A model generated the notes under the pieces. That model worked only from the letters and a program-made list of their open reading frames with translations. It did not search any database and was not told the origin of the DNA. The position numbers and the translations under genes were made by a program. 64,000 nucleotides of DNA, from contig JBBDQP010000092.1 in assembly GCA_040905965.1 (NCBI GenBank), forward strand, positions 1-64,000, in the 5' to 3' direction. Within the stretch, counting starts at the first letter, position 1, and each line of letters starts with the position of its first letter. This stretch comes from DATHWB01 sp040905965. GTDB taxonomy: Bacteria > Actinomycetota > Acidimicrobiia > Spongiisociales > ZC4RG35. Shown here one piece after another: positions 7,820 to 16,243 of the stretch.

Positions 7820-8445
7820 CCACCTACCGTCCAGGAGCCATGTTCATACGTGCCCCCTGGCCGGTGGTCCGTGCCCGGTTCCCTCGCCTCCTCCTCGGGC
7901 TGTTCCTCTTCGGAGCGGGCAGCGCCCTCCAGGTGCAGGCCAATCTCGGGCTCTCCCCTTGGGAAGTCCTGCACCAGGGGATCGCGACACGGACCCCTCT
8001 CTCCATCGGTATCGCCAGCATCGTCGTGAGTCTCGGGGTGCTGTTGCTGTGGATACCGCTCCGTCAGGCACTCGGCGTCGGCACCGTGACCAACGCCGTA
8101 ATGATCGGCCTGTTCATCGACCTCGTGATCTTTCTGGTGCCTGTGCCCGGGACCTTGGTCATGCGCTGGGTTCTCCTGGTGGGTGGGATCCTGCTCGTCG
8201 GAATCGGCAGCGGGTTCTACATCGGGGTGCATCTCGGACCCGGCCCGCGTGACGGTCTGATGACCGGGATCGCCCGTCGCGGTCCCTCGCTGCGGCTCGC
8301 CCGCACCGGGGTCGAAGGGTCGGCCTTGTTGATCGGATGGCTGTTGGGCGGCACCGTCGGCGTCGGCACCGTCCTGTTCTCCCTCACCATCGGACCGATC
8401 GTGCAGTTCTTCCTCCCCCGGCTCGAGGTCCCGGTCGCCGCCTGA
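7816..8445 (+). CDS. YczE-type (YitT/YyaS-related) integral membrane protein
   Basis: A 209-residue protein with about five membrane segments. LFLFGAGSALQVQANLGLSP is the hallmark N-terminal motif of YczE-like proteins, and GFYIGVHLGPGPRDGLMTG marks the central loop. Family members pair with LysR or GntR regulators, and the B. subtilis member affects lipopeptide production; the molecular activity is unknown. The start overlaps the preceding small gene (ATGA), so the two are translationally coupled and probably controlled by the divergent LysR protein. Confidence 0.85.
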   Translation: MTTYRPGAMFIRAPWPVVRARFPRLLLGLFLFGAGSALQVQANLGLSPWEVLHQGIATRTPLSIGIASIVVSLGVLLLWIPLRQALGVGTVTNAVMIGLFIDLVIFLVPVPGTLVMRWVLLVGGILLVGIGSGFYIGVHLGPGPRDGLMTGIARRGPSLRLARTGVEGSALLIGWLLGGTVGVGTVLFSLTIGPIVQFFLPRLEVPVAA

Positions 8446-8468
8446 CCGTTCGTGGTAGAAACGCGGTT

Positions 8469-9479
8469 GTGGCATCGAACGAGACCACCGTCGAAGTCGG
8501 GGGAGAGTCGGTCAGGATCTCTTCGCCCGATCGCGTCGTCTTTCCCGAACGAGGGTGGACGAAGATGGCGGTCGTCGAACACTTTCTCACGGTCGCCGAC
8601 GGAGCCGCCCGTGGAATCCGAGACCGGCCAACAATGCTGAAGCGGTACATGAAGGGCGTTGGCCAGCCGCCCGTGTACCACAAGCGGGCCGACGCCAACA
8701 CCCCCTTCAAGACGATTCCGATCCGCTTTCCCAGCCAGCGGCCGGGCGTCATGAACGTCCCGATGGGTCCCGCAGACGTCATCCGCCTCGTACAACTGGG
8801 CTGTCTCGACTTTCACCCGTGGCCGGTGCGATCCGACGACCTCGACCATCCCGACGAACTGCGGGTCGACTTCGACCCCACCCCCGGATTCGGCTTCGAC
8901 GATGTCCGGAAGGCGGTGGCAGCCGCCAAAGACCTGTTCGACGAATTGGGGATGACGGCCTGGCCGAAGACGTCAGGGAGCCGCGGCATTCACGTGTACG
9001 TCCGGCTCGAGCCCATCTGGGATTTCATCCAGGTGCGACGGGCGGTGCTCGCGTTTGCACGAGAACTGGAACGCCGTCTGCCCGATCTCGTGACGACCAA
9101 GTGGTGGAAGGAGGAGCGCACCGGCGTGTTCATCGACTTCAACCAGATGGCCAGGGACAAGACCGTCTCGTCGGCCTACGGGGTTCGACCGACCGGCCTC
9201 GTCAGTGCGCCGTTCCGTTGGGACGAGTTGGATGACGTCGAGTTGGAAGACTTTCCGATGGACCGATTCGGGGCTGAACGATACGGGCGGGTGGGGGATC
9301 TCACCGACGGTATCGACGAGGCACCGAGCCGGATCGACACCCTGCTCGAGTGGGTCGTGAGCGATCACAACGAACACGGACTCGGCGATGCGCCGTGGCC
9401 GCCGCACTATCCCAAGCAGCCGGGGGAGCCACCGAGGGTCGCACCGTCCAAACAGAGGAAGCCAGACGACGAGTACTGA
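8469..9479 (+). CDS. LigD-type polymerase (PrimPol) domain protein
   Basis: A 336-residue stand-alone version of the LigD polymerase domain used in bacterial non-homologous end joining, where it fills gaps with a preference for ribonucleotides. Metal-binding aspartates lie in VDFDPTPG (Asp134, Asp136 from GTG 8469), SGSRGIHVYV is the nucleotide-binding loop, and VFIDFNQMARDKTV carries the third carboxylate. No ligase or phosphoesterase domain is fused. GTG 8469 is preferred because homology starts there; a TAGAAA hexamer 7 nt upstream is a weak -10 candidate. A ligase that could be its partner lies at 11384-12433. No Ku gene is in the window. Confidence 0.9.
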   Translation: MASNETTVEVGGESVRISSPDRVVFPERGWTKMAVVEHFLTVADGAARGIRDRPTMLKRYMKGVGQPPVYHKRADANTPFKTIPIRFPSQRPGVMNVPMGPADVIRLVQLGCLDFHPWPVRSDDLDHPDELRVDFDPTPGFGFDDVRKAVAAAKDLFDELGMTAWPKTSGSRGIHVYVRLEPIWDFIQVRRAVLAFARELERRLPDLVTTKWWKEERTGVFIDFNQMARDKTVSSAYGVRPTGLVSAPFRWDELDDVELEDFPMDRFGAERYGRVGDLTDGIDEAPSRIDTLLEWVVSDHNEHGLGDAPWPPHYPKQPGEPPRVAPSKQRKPDDEY

Positions 9480-9544
9480 GCGGCCCGACGAAAGATCAAC
9501 GTCGCCTCGGATGCGCCGTTCTCCGTTGGCTCACAGCCCTGACG

Positions 9545-10348
9545 TCAGGAACGTCCGAGTTCGACGCTGCGGTCTCGTGCTGCCGTGATGGCGCGGTCGA
9601 GGAGAACGCGAAACCCGCCGTCTTCCAGGACCGAGAGCGCGGCTGCGGTGGTGCCGTTGGGTGATGTCACGCGTTCTCGCAGCGCGGCTGCGTCGACCTC
9701 CGTTTCGGTCAGCATGCGTCCGGCTCCTCGCACCGTGGCATTGACGAGGACTTCGGCGGTGTCAGGGTCGAGCCCGAGCTGGCGGGCTGCGGCCTGCATC
9801 GCCTCGGCGAGCAGAAAGACGTACGCCGGTCCGCTTCCTGAGACGGCAGTCACGGCGTCGATCTGTGATTCAGGTACCTCCACCACGACACCGACCGCCC
9901 CGAGAACCGCTGCGGCCATGTCGAGATGGACCTGCCCGGCGTGGGCGCCGGCAGCGATGGCGGCGGCCCCTGAACCCAGCAGGGCCGGCGTGTTCGGCAT
10001 CGCCCGCACCACCGGGACTCCCGGTAGTCGGCTCTCGTAGGTGGAAGTCGGGATGCCTGCCGCCACCGACAGCACCACCTGGCTCCGGACGACGGTGCCG
10101 GCGATGCTGTCCACGACCGCAGCGACGTGGTGTGGTTTCACGACGACTGCGATGACGTCCCGTCCGGCGATCGCCTCCGCCGGGTCCTCTGTCGTCACGA
10201 TCCCGAGTTCGTCCCGGAGCTTGTCGAGCTTGTCGGACTCAGTGTCTGCCGCGGTGACATCTGTGGACGCCCATCCCGCGCCGAGCAGTCCGCGGATGAT
10301 CGCCTCACCCATCGCGCCGGCGCCGATCACGGCAACGGTCGGTTGCAT
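9545..10348 (-). CDS. proC: pyrroline-5-carboxylate reductase
   Basis: A 267-residue NAD(P)H-dependent reductase making proline from pyrroline-5-carboxylate, the last step of proline synthesis. The Rossmann motif GAGAMGEAI is at residues 9-17; VRAMPNTPALLGSGAAAI and AVSGSGPAYVFLLAEAM are ProC signatures, and the C-terminal helical domain has VTSPNGTTAAALSVLE. Full length for the family. AAAGGA lies 5 nt before ATG 10348, so translation is leadered. Its stop falls within a palindrome (9538-9549) and it converges on the LigD-polymerase gene. Confidence 0.96.
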   Translation of the reverse strand: MQPTVAVIGAGAMGEAIIRGLLGAGWASTDVTAADTESDKLDKLRDELGIVTTEDPAEAIAGRDVIAVVVKPHHVAAVVDSIAGTVVRSQVVLSVAAGIPTSTYESRLPGVPVVRAMPNTPALLGSGAAAIAAGAHAGQVHLDMAAAVLGAVGVVVEVPESQIDAVTAVSGSGPAYVFLLAEAMQAAARQLGLDPDTAEVLVNATVRGAGRMLTETEVDAAALRERVTSPNGTTAAALSVLEDGGFRVLLDRAITAARDRSVELGRS

Positions 10349-10403
10349 TCTGGTCCTTTCGTCGTCCGGACCCCAGTATCGCCGGGAGCGGCAACGGAAG
10401 GGT

Positions 10404-11021
10404 TCAGACGCCGGCCGTCACGGGAGTCGGGGTTGACCGGTTGGGATCGGACGGACGGCGACCGCCCAATCCGAGGGCGGCGACGAGCAGGAGTCCGCCG
10501 GCCACGCCGGTGGCAACCCCGAGCGCGGCGACCGTTCCCGCCGCCAGTCGGAAGGGGGCGGCACTCAACTCGCCATCGATCACGACGCTCGAAGGTGGGA
10601 GTCCGTCGTCTCCCGCCACTACGAGAGTCCAGTCACCCGGCTCGACCTTCCAGACGAGGTCGGCCGTGGCTCCTTCTGCCGACGCGAGCCAAAAGTTCTG
10701 TGATCGAGGGTCGACGCCCTCGCCGAGGAAGCGTTCAGCAGTCAGACGGTCGGTGATGCCGGCGAAGACCGGGCTGCCGTCCGTCGCCCTGATCCGGAGA
10801 CTGGCCGTCCCGAGGTCGGGCACGAAGAGTGCCTCGTCGAAGAGGAAATCCATGTCCTCGGCGAGAATCGTCCCGTTGGTCGTGCGGATCTCGGGAATCT
10901 GGATCGCGTCGTTTGATCCGATCCATGTGAACAGGCCGACTGCCACGGAGACCAGGGTGGCCGCGATGGCGACTGTGACAGCGCCGAGGGTTCCGAGCGA
11001 GAACTTGACGAAGGTCATCAT
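10404..11021 (-). CDS. membrane protein of unknown function, coupled to PspC gene
   Basis: A 205-residue protein with one membrane segment near residues 8-30 (ATLVSVAVGLFTWIG), an extracytoplasmic beta-rich region of about 125 residues, a second membrane segment near residues 165-190 (VATGVAGGLLLVAALGLGG) and a short charged tail. No family is recognised. It overlaps the PspC gene by 4 nt, suggesting a shared envelope-related role. The start could be the first or second of two adjacent ATG codons (11021, 11018). Confidence 0.75.
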   Translation of the reverse strand: MMTFVKFSLGTLGAVTVAIAATLVSVAVGLFTWIGSNDAIQIPEIRTTNGTILAEDMDFLFDEALFVPDLGTASLRIRATDGSPVFAGITDRLTAERFLGEGVDPRSQNFWLASAEGATADLVWKVEPGDWTLVVAGDDGLPPSSVVIDGELSAAPFRLAAGTVAALGVATGVAGGLLLVAALGLGGRRPSDPNRSTPTPVTAGV

Positions 11022-11305
11022 GTCTGCTGCTGCGGCGCGGCATCGGTCTTGCCATCGAACGTCCGCTCCACCCAGGCGACGGCGGGTGCCTTTGACTGAT
11101 TGTGCGAGGGCATCAGGAGGATGCCTGCGATGTAGGCGGCGATGCCGGGACCGCCGAGGAGGGCGGTGACGACGAAGCCCGCCCTGACGGCTCCGACGGG
11201 GACGTCGAGGCGGGTGGCGAGTCCTTGGGCGACGCCGGCGACGACTCGGCCCTGTGCCGGACGCTCGAAGTGGGATGTGACGGGAGAAGTGGAGTCGTTG
11301 TTCAT
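11018..11305 (-). CDS. PspC domain protein
   Basis: A 95-residue PspC-like protein. VVAGVAQGLATRLDVPVGAVR is the PspC signature, followed by a membrane segment (AGFVVTALLGGPGIAAYIAG). Family members sense or respond to membrane stress. The start is ATG 11305; an upstream frame extension lacks homology. Its stop overlaps the start of the next membrane protein gene (4 nt), making a two-gene operon. Confidence 0.85.
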   Translation of the reverse strand: MNNDSTSPVTSHFERPAQGRVVAGVAQGLATRLDVPVGAVRAGFVVTALLGGPGIAAYIAGILLMPSHNQSKAPAVAWVERTFDGKTDAAPQQQT

Positions 11306-11383
11306 GACCCCACTGTGCGCGATTCGGAGGCGGCCGGCTATCGGGACTCCCCCTGACCTCGCCCCCACCCCCCTAAGAGTTCC

Positions 11384-12433
11384 TCAGGGTCCGGTCGCAG
11401 CGGACTTCACGACGTTGGTGAAACGGGGGCCGGCGGGAATGGTGAGTTGGTCGGTGGTGCAGTCCTTCGCGTCCTTGTCCGGGCGCCAGCGGTGAAATCG
11501 GGTGGCGTGGCGGAAGCGGTTGCCTTCCAACTGGTCATAGCTGACTTCGACGACCACGCCAGGCTCGACTGGTGTCCAGGACAGGTCCTTGCCCGCCGAC
11601 CACCGACTCTCCCCGCCCGGCATCCGAACGTCACCGGCGAAGGATTCCTCCGACCGGAGGGACTCGAACTGGCGAAAAATCTCGCCGCGATCGTGATCTG
11701 AAAATCCCGAGCAGTGCCCGATGAAGCCCAACTCGCCGTTCTCGTCGTACAAGCCGAGAAGCAGCGACCCGATCGCCCCGCCGTCCTTGTGCTCGCGGTA
11801 CCCGCCGACGACGCAGTCGACCGTTCGCCGGTGCTTGATCTTGATCATCGCCCGTTTGCCGTGGATGTATTTCAGATCGAGATCCTTGACGATGATCCCG
11901 TCGCAGCCGGCGGACTCGAACTCGTCGAACCACCCCTTGGCGGTCTTCTCGTCGGTGGTCGACGGTGTGAGGTTCCATGGTGGCCCGAGGTCTGCGGCCA
12001 GCGCAACGAGCCGTTGCCGCCGTTCGAAGAAGGGAGCCGAGCGAAGGTCCTCGCCCCGCACCGCCAAGAGATCGAATGCCACCAACTCGGCCGGGATCTC
12101 GGCGGAGAGCCGTGCGATCCGGGATTCGGCCGGGTGTAGTCGGAGCTGGATGGAGTCGAAGCTGGTCACATCGTCGTCGTCGACGACGACGATCTCGCCG
12201 TCGACGACCGTGCCAGGCGGCAACTGGTCGATGGCCGGGCGCAACTCGGGAAAGTACCGCAGGAGCGGCCGCTGATTGCGGGAGTCGATGCGGGGCTCCG
12301 GGCTCGACCACGTCACCGAACGAAAGCCATCCCACTTCGGCTCATAGGCGAATCCAGACCCTTTCGGCACTGGCCACTTCTCCGAGACCTTGGCCTCCAT
12401 CGTTTCAATGGGAGGATCGAAAGGAACGGTCAT
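11384..12433 (-). CDS. ATP-dependent DNA ligase (LigC/LigD ligase-domain type)
   Basis: A 349-residue ATP-dependent ligase. The adenylation motif is EPKWDGFR with the nucleotide-accepting Lys33; DGEIVVVD (motif III) and SAGCDGIIVKDL (motif IV) follow, then KIKHRRTVDC (motif V) and a C-terminal OB-fold. The size fits stand-alone ligases of the LigD/LigC group rather than full LigD. It joins DNA ends in repair and may work with the LigD-type polymerase at 8469. No Shine-Dalgarno is seen; a CACAAT hexamer 7 nt before ATG 12433 could serve as the -10, inside a dyad. It is divergent from the YihY/BrkB gene. Confidence 0.93.
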   Translation of the reverse strand: MTVPFDPPIETMEAKVSEKWPVPKGSGFAYEPKWDGFRSVTWSSPEPRIDSRNQRPLLRYFPELRPAIDQLPPGTVVDGEIVVVDDDDVTSFDSIQLRLHPAESRIARLSAEIPAELVAFDLLAVRGEDLRSAPFFERRQRLVALAADLGPPWNLTPSTTDEKTAKGWFDEFESAGCDGIIVKDLDLKYIHGKRAMIKIKHRRTVDCVVGGYREHKDGGAIGSLLLGLYDENGELGFIGHCSGFSDHDRGEIFRQFESLRSEESFAGDVRMPGGESRWSAGKDLSWTPVEPGVVVEVSYDQLEGNRFRHATRFHRWRPDKDAKDCTTDQLTIPAGPRFTNVVKSAATGP

Positions 12434-12449
12434 GGCACGGATTGTGCCA
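12433..12449. promoter_or_regulatory. inverted repeat over ligase start region
   Basis: TGGCAC, five bases, GTGCCA forms a perfect 6-bp dyad that touches the ligase start codon and covers its putative -10 hexamer. A repressor could bind here, but no regulator is identified. Confidence 0.3.
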
Positions 12450-12491
12450 GCGCGATGGGCTTCGGTCGATCAGGCTGGCATCATCGGTGCG

Positions 12492-13604
12492 ATGCAGCCC
12501 ACCGAAAGTCCTGCCCGGTCTCCGTTCGGGCTACTCCTCGACATCCTCAAGACGGCAGCCAAGGAGTTCGCGGAGGACAAAGCCGGCCGGCAAGCGGCGG
12601 CCTTGGCGTACTACACGCTGTTCTCGCTCGTCCCGCTGCTCTTTGTCGCAGTCGCGGTGACGGCGATCACATTGGGGCCGCCTCGGGATGCTCTGCCGCT
12701 CGACCCGGCGACAGGCACCGTCGCCTGTGAACGAGCGACAAACATTCCGATTGCCGTCGACTCGGATCGTCCTCTCGACCGGTTTGTCTCCCAGCTCGAC
12801 GACGTGGCGGGGGAGAGCGTGAGCGATCCGGTCAGGGTCGTCATCTGCCAGGCGAGGGAGAACGCGGGGGCGTCCCTGTCGGTCGGTCTGGCCGTCGCCG
12901 CGTTCACCGCTTCCGGAATCTTTCTTCACGTTCAGGGGGTTCTGAATTCGATCTTCCATGCGCCCGAGGAGCGCGTGAGAGGTCTAGTGGCAGTGGTCCG
13001 GAAACGGCTCGTGGCACTCGCCGCCGCCCTCGCCCTTGCGATCGTGGTCGTCGTCCCCGTCGTGGCAGTCGGGGCCATTCAGTTCCTGATCGACCTGCTG
13101 CCGATCGGCACGGCGTGGATGGCGATCCCCATCTCGCTGCTTGTACCTGTCGTCTCGCTCGCGGTGCTCGTGGCGACGGTTGCCCTGACGTTCCGGGTGC
13201 TGACACAGGCCGAGATCCCATGGCGGGCCGCTCGCCGCGGCGGGGCGGCGACCTCCCTCAGCGGACTCCTCTCTGCCTTTCTCGTCGGTCAGTATCTGGC
13301 TTCCTTCGGATCAGGCTCCTCGACGTTCGGCGTGCTTGGCGGTCTGGCGATCCTGCTCTTCTTCTTCTACCTCATGTGGATCGTCTACCTGTTCGGCGCC
13401 GAAGTCACGAAGGTCTATGCCGACTATCTCGAGTTCGGCGATGTGATGCCACCACATCAGCGCGCCGAGTCGCGCTTCGTCGCCGAGGTCACGGAGTCGG
13501 TCGCCTCCGCCGCACGGAGGTCACCACCCGGAACCGTCAACGCCAGCGTGTTCGCATTCTTGACCGGCCTCGCGATGGGCTGGCGTAGGAGAAATAGGAC
13601 CTGA
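12492..13604 (+). CDS. YihY/BrkB-family inner membrane protein
   Basis: A 370-residue polytopic protein. AAKEFAEDKAGRQAAALAYYTLFSLVPLL is split here by its hallmark: DKAGRQAAALAYY precedes the first membrane helix. Five more helices follow, ending in FFFYLMWIVYLFGAEVTKVY, another family signature. An insert of about 70 residues between the first two helices contains two cysteines (TVACERATN and VVICQARE) and may form an external loop. Function of the family is unsettled. The final stop overlaps the next start by one base (TGATG), linking it to the xanthine-dehydrogenase-family genes. Confidence 0.87.
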   Translation: MQPTESPARSPFGLLLDILKTAAKEFAEDKAGRQAAALAYYTLFSLVPLLFVAVAVTAITLGPPRDALPLDPATGTVACERATNIPIAVDSDRPLDRFVSQLDDVAGESVSDPVRVVICQARENAGASLSVGLAVAAFTASGIFLHVQGVLNSIFHAPEERVRGLVAVVRKRLVALAAALALAIVVVVPVVAVGAIQFLIDLLPIGTAWMAIPISLLVPVVSLAVLVATVALTFRVLTQAEIPWRAARRGGAATSLSGLLSAFLVGQYLASFGSGSSTFGVLGGLAILLFFFYLMWIVYLFGAEVTKVYADYLEFGDVMPPHQRAESRFVAEVTESVASAARRSPPGTVNASVFAFLTGLAMGWRRRNRT

Positions 13605-16243
13605 TGAGCCGCCTCGTGTTCCGTTTGAACGGTGAGCCAGTCGACGTCGACGCGACTGCCACCACCGCGGTCGATCTGCTCCGGATCGACCTCGGGCTCA
13701 CCGGGACCAAGCTGGTGTGTGGGACCGGCAGCTGCGGAGCGTGTGTGATCCAGGTCGACGGTGTACCGGTGGCGTCGTGCCTTCTCCCGATCGAGGATCT
13801 CGACCACGCCTCGGTGACCACGATCGAGGGGCTCGCCGGCGGGGGCGCCCATCCGATCCAGCGCGCCTTCGCCGCGCACGACGGGCTGCAGTGCGGGTTC
13901 TGCACGCCCGGCTTCATCATGGAGGCCGCCGCCTTCCACGACGCCTGGCGGGCGACGAGAGGCACGGGGCGTCCCACTTCGGACGAGGTGGGACGCGCTC
14001 TCGCCGGACATCTGTGTCGCTGCGGCGCCTACCCGGGGATCATCGCTGCCGTGCAGGCTGCCTGTGAGGGTCGCCACGACACCGGTCCGATCACCGGTCC
14101 GCGGGTCGAGGCAGAGGAGAAGGTCACCGGACGTGCCCGGTTCACCGTCGATATCGCCGTGCCGAACATGCTCCACGCTCGAATCGTCAGGTCGCCGCTC
14201 GCTCATGCCGAACTGGTGGACGTCGACGCCAGCGAGGCGATCGCCATGCCTGGCGTCGAAGGATTCGTCCTGCTCCCACTGTCGGATGGGAGGATCCGGT
14301 TCGTTGGCCAAGGGTTCGCGGCCGTGGCTGCGGTCGACGAGTCCACCGCCCGTCGTGCAGCCGACGCCGTGGTGGCGCGGTTCGTCGAGCTCCCGCCGGT
14401 GGTGGGGATCGATGCTGCGCTCGCCGAGGATGCTCCAGACCTGCACGGGCGTGGTTGGACCCCGCCGAACTCCAGTGAGGGTCCGCCGCTGCCAAACCTT
14501 CGCCGAGGCAATCTGCGCGGTCCGGTGTCGGTCGGCTCGCTCCATCGATTCCGGGCGCGGAAGGCTGTAAGGGACTCAGAGGATGACCTTCTTTTCATCG
14601 ATCAGCGTTGGGAATTCCCTGCCCAGGTCCACTCCGCGTTCGAGCCGCACGCCTGCGTGGCGAATTGGACGTCAGACGGTTTGACGGTCCACGCCTCGAC
14701 CCAGAACGTCTCGGCGTTGCGCCTGTCGATCGCGAAGCGGTTTGGACTGGATGTAGAACTGGTCTCCGTTATCGCGGACCACGTCGGGGGCGGATTCGGG
14801 GCGAAGCAGGGCTTCAACGAGGAAACGATCGTCGCCGTCGAACTGTCGAGGGCGACGGGTCGCCCCGTGCGGCTCGTCTTCGATCGACATGAGGAGCTGG
14901 AGGTCGCCGGGTACCGACCTGGTGCTCGCGTGGCCATATCCCTGGCGGGACGAGCCGACGGCTCGGTCGCTGGTTTCACATCCACGTCACATGCTGACGG
15001 GGGCGCTTCCGCGGGCCAGCTGATCGCCGTGTTGCAGCGTCTCGTGTATCCGGGCGCCCCCCGGTCGCTGCTGGACTACGACGTCCTCACGAATGCACCC
15101 CCAGGACGCGCCATGCGCGCCCCAGGGGCACCACTGGCGTTGGCCTCCATCGAAGGAGCGGTCGACGAGTACGCGCACCGTTTGGGACGTGACCCGATCG
15201 AGTTGCGTCGGTCCTGGGACGAGAGCGAGGCAGTCTTGGGCTTGTATGACTGGGTCGAGTCGCGCCCGCTGTGGCGCGATCGTCCTGACTCGGGTCGGGG
15301 CCGCGTGCGGCGCGCCGTGGGGGTCGCGTTCGGCGTGTGGGTGTACTTCTACGACCCAGACACACTCGTCGAGGTCCGTTCCACCGACTCAGGCTTCACC
15401 GTCACCACCGGCAGTCAGGACATGGGGAACGGGACGAGAACCTCGCTGGCCCGAGCGGTGTCCGCGGCCCTCGGGGTGGACATTGGGATGGTGGCGGTCG
15501 AGATCGGCCGATCGGGGCTCTGGGGTCCTGGGTCGGCGGGAAGCCGCACCACCACGTCGGTGTTTCCGACCGCCAGCGCTGTGGCTCGATCGCTCGCTCT
15601 ACGGTTGGTGGACCGTGTCCGCGACGACCTCGGCATGGACGGGGCGGATCTCGTTGACGGCGGCGTGTCGCATGCCGGGGAGTTCATCCCTTGGGCGGAC
15701 CTGCTCCCACGCCTCGATCCGGTCACCGAAGTGGGTGGCCGCCCGTCCGATACGCGTCGACCACTGACCCCCTTCTCGATCGAAGGGCTGCGACTGGGTG
15801 TCGGGCTCACCCGTTCGGCCCACATCGCCGATGTGTCTGTCGATACGAAGACCGGGCGCATTCAGCCGGTCTCGGTGGAGTCCGCCCTTGCCTTCGGTGC
15901 GGTCCATGTCCCGGAACTGGCCACCAGCCAGGTGCACGGCGCGGTGGTCCAGGCCCTCGGCTACGCCTTGTACGAGGAGCGGCTTCTCGATCCTGTGACC
16001 GGTCTCAACATCACCACCAACCTGGATCAATACCGCATTCCCGGCATCGCCGACATGCCCGGGTCTGTCGTCGAGTTTCTTGAAGGCGGCTTCGAGCATT
16101 CTGCGAGTCGCAGTGCGGGCATGGCCGAATTGGCGACCGCTGCCGTACCTGCCGCCATCTCCAATGCCGTCTCACGGGCTGTCGGCCATCGATTCACTCG
16201 ACTTCCGATCCGTCCCGAGCACGTCGTCGAGGCCATGAGATGA
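13604..16243 (+). CDS. xanthine dehydrogenase family protein: fused [2Fe-2S] and molybdopterin subunits
   Basis: A 879-residue fusion. Residues 1-150 hold both [2Fe-2S] centres (Cys39, 44, 47, 59 and Cys97, 100, 138, 140). Residues ~165-879 are the molybdopterin-binding region, with DHVGGGFGAKQ (cofactor contact), APGAPLALASIEGA in the substrate loop, and GMAELA with the catalytic glutamate at about 842. It should hydroxylate an N-heterocycle or aldehyde in the cytoplasm; no signal peptide is visible. The substrate loop lacks the AY..R motif of CoxL proteins. The FAD partner follows with a 4-nt overlap. Such enzymes need a sulfurated cofactor, for which the gene pair at 4485-6610 is a candidate. 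Confidence 0.9.
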   Translation: MSRLVFRLNGEPVDVDATATTAVDLLRIDLGLTGTKLVCGTGSCGACVIQVDGVPVASCLLPIEDLDHASVTTIEGLAGGGAHPIQRAFAAHDGLQCGFCTPGFIMEAAAFHDAWRATRGTGRPTSDEVGRALAGHLCRCGAYPGIIAAVQAACEGRHDTGPITGPRVEAEEKVTGRARFTVDIAVPNMLHARIVRSPLAHAELVDVDASEAIAMPGVEGFVLLPLSDGRIRFVGQGFAAVAAVDESTARRAADAVVARFVELPPVVGIDAALAEDAPDLHGRGWTPPNSSEGPPLPNLRRGNLRGPVSVGSLHRFRARKAVRDSEDDLLFIDQRWEFPAQVHSAFEPHACVANWTSDGLTVHASTQNVSALRLSIAKRFGLDVELVSVIADHVGGGFGAKQGFNEETIVAVELSRATGRPVRLVFDRHEELEVAGYRPGARVAISLAGRADGSVAGFTSTSHADGGASAGQLIAVLQRLVYPGAPRSLLDYDVLTNAPPGRAMRAPGAPLALASIEGAVDEYAHRLGRDPIELRRSWDESEAVLGLYDWVESRPLWRDRPDSGRGRVRRAVGVAFGVWVYFYDPDTLVEVRSTDSGFTVTTGSQDMGNGTRTSLARAVSAALGVDIGMVAVEIGRSGLWGPGSAGSRTTTSVFPTASAVARSLALRLVDRVRDDLGMDGADLVDGGVSHAGEFIPWADLLPRLDPVTEVGGRPSDTRRPLTPFSIEGLRLGVGLTRSAHIADVSVDTKTGRIQPVSVESALAFGAVHVPELATSQVHGAVVQALGYALYEERLLDPVTGLNITTNLDQYRIPGIADMPGSVVEFLEGGFEHSASRSAGMAELATAAVPAAISNAVSRAVGHRFTRLPIRPEHVVEAMR

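Noticed and set aside
9538..9549. CCTGACGTCAGG palindrome at the proC end as a terminator
   Set aside because: Only 12 bp, no loop or T run, and it overlaps the proC stop; too weak to call.
12433..12449. TGGCACG-N4-GTGC resembles a sigma-54 promoter
   Set aside because: The -12 part matches poorly, actinobacteria generally lack sigma-54, and the match is explained by the palindrome.
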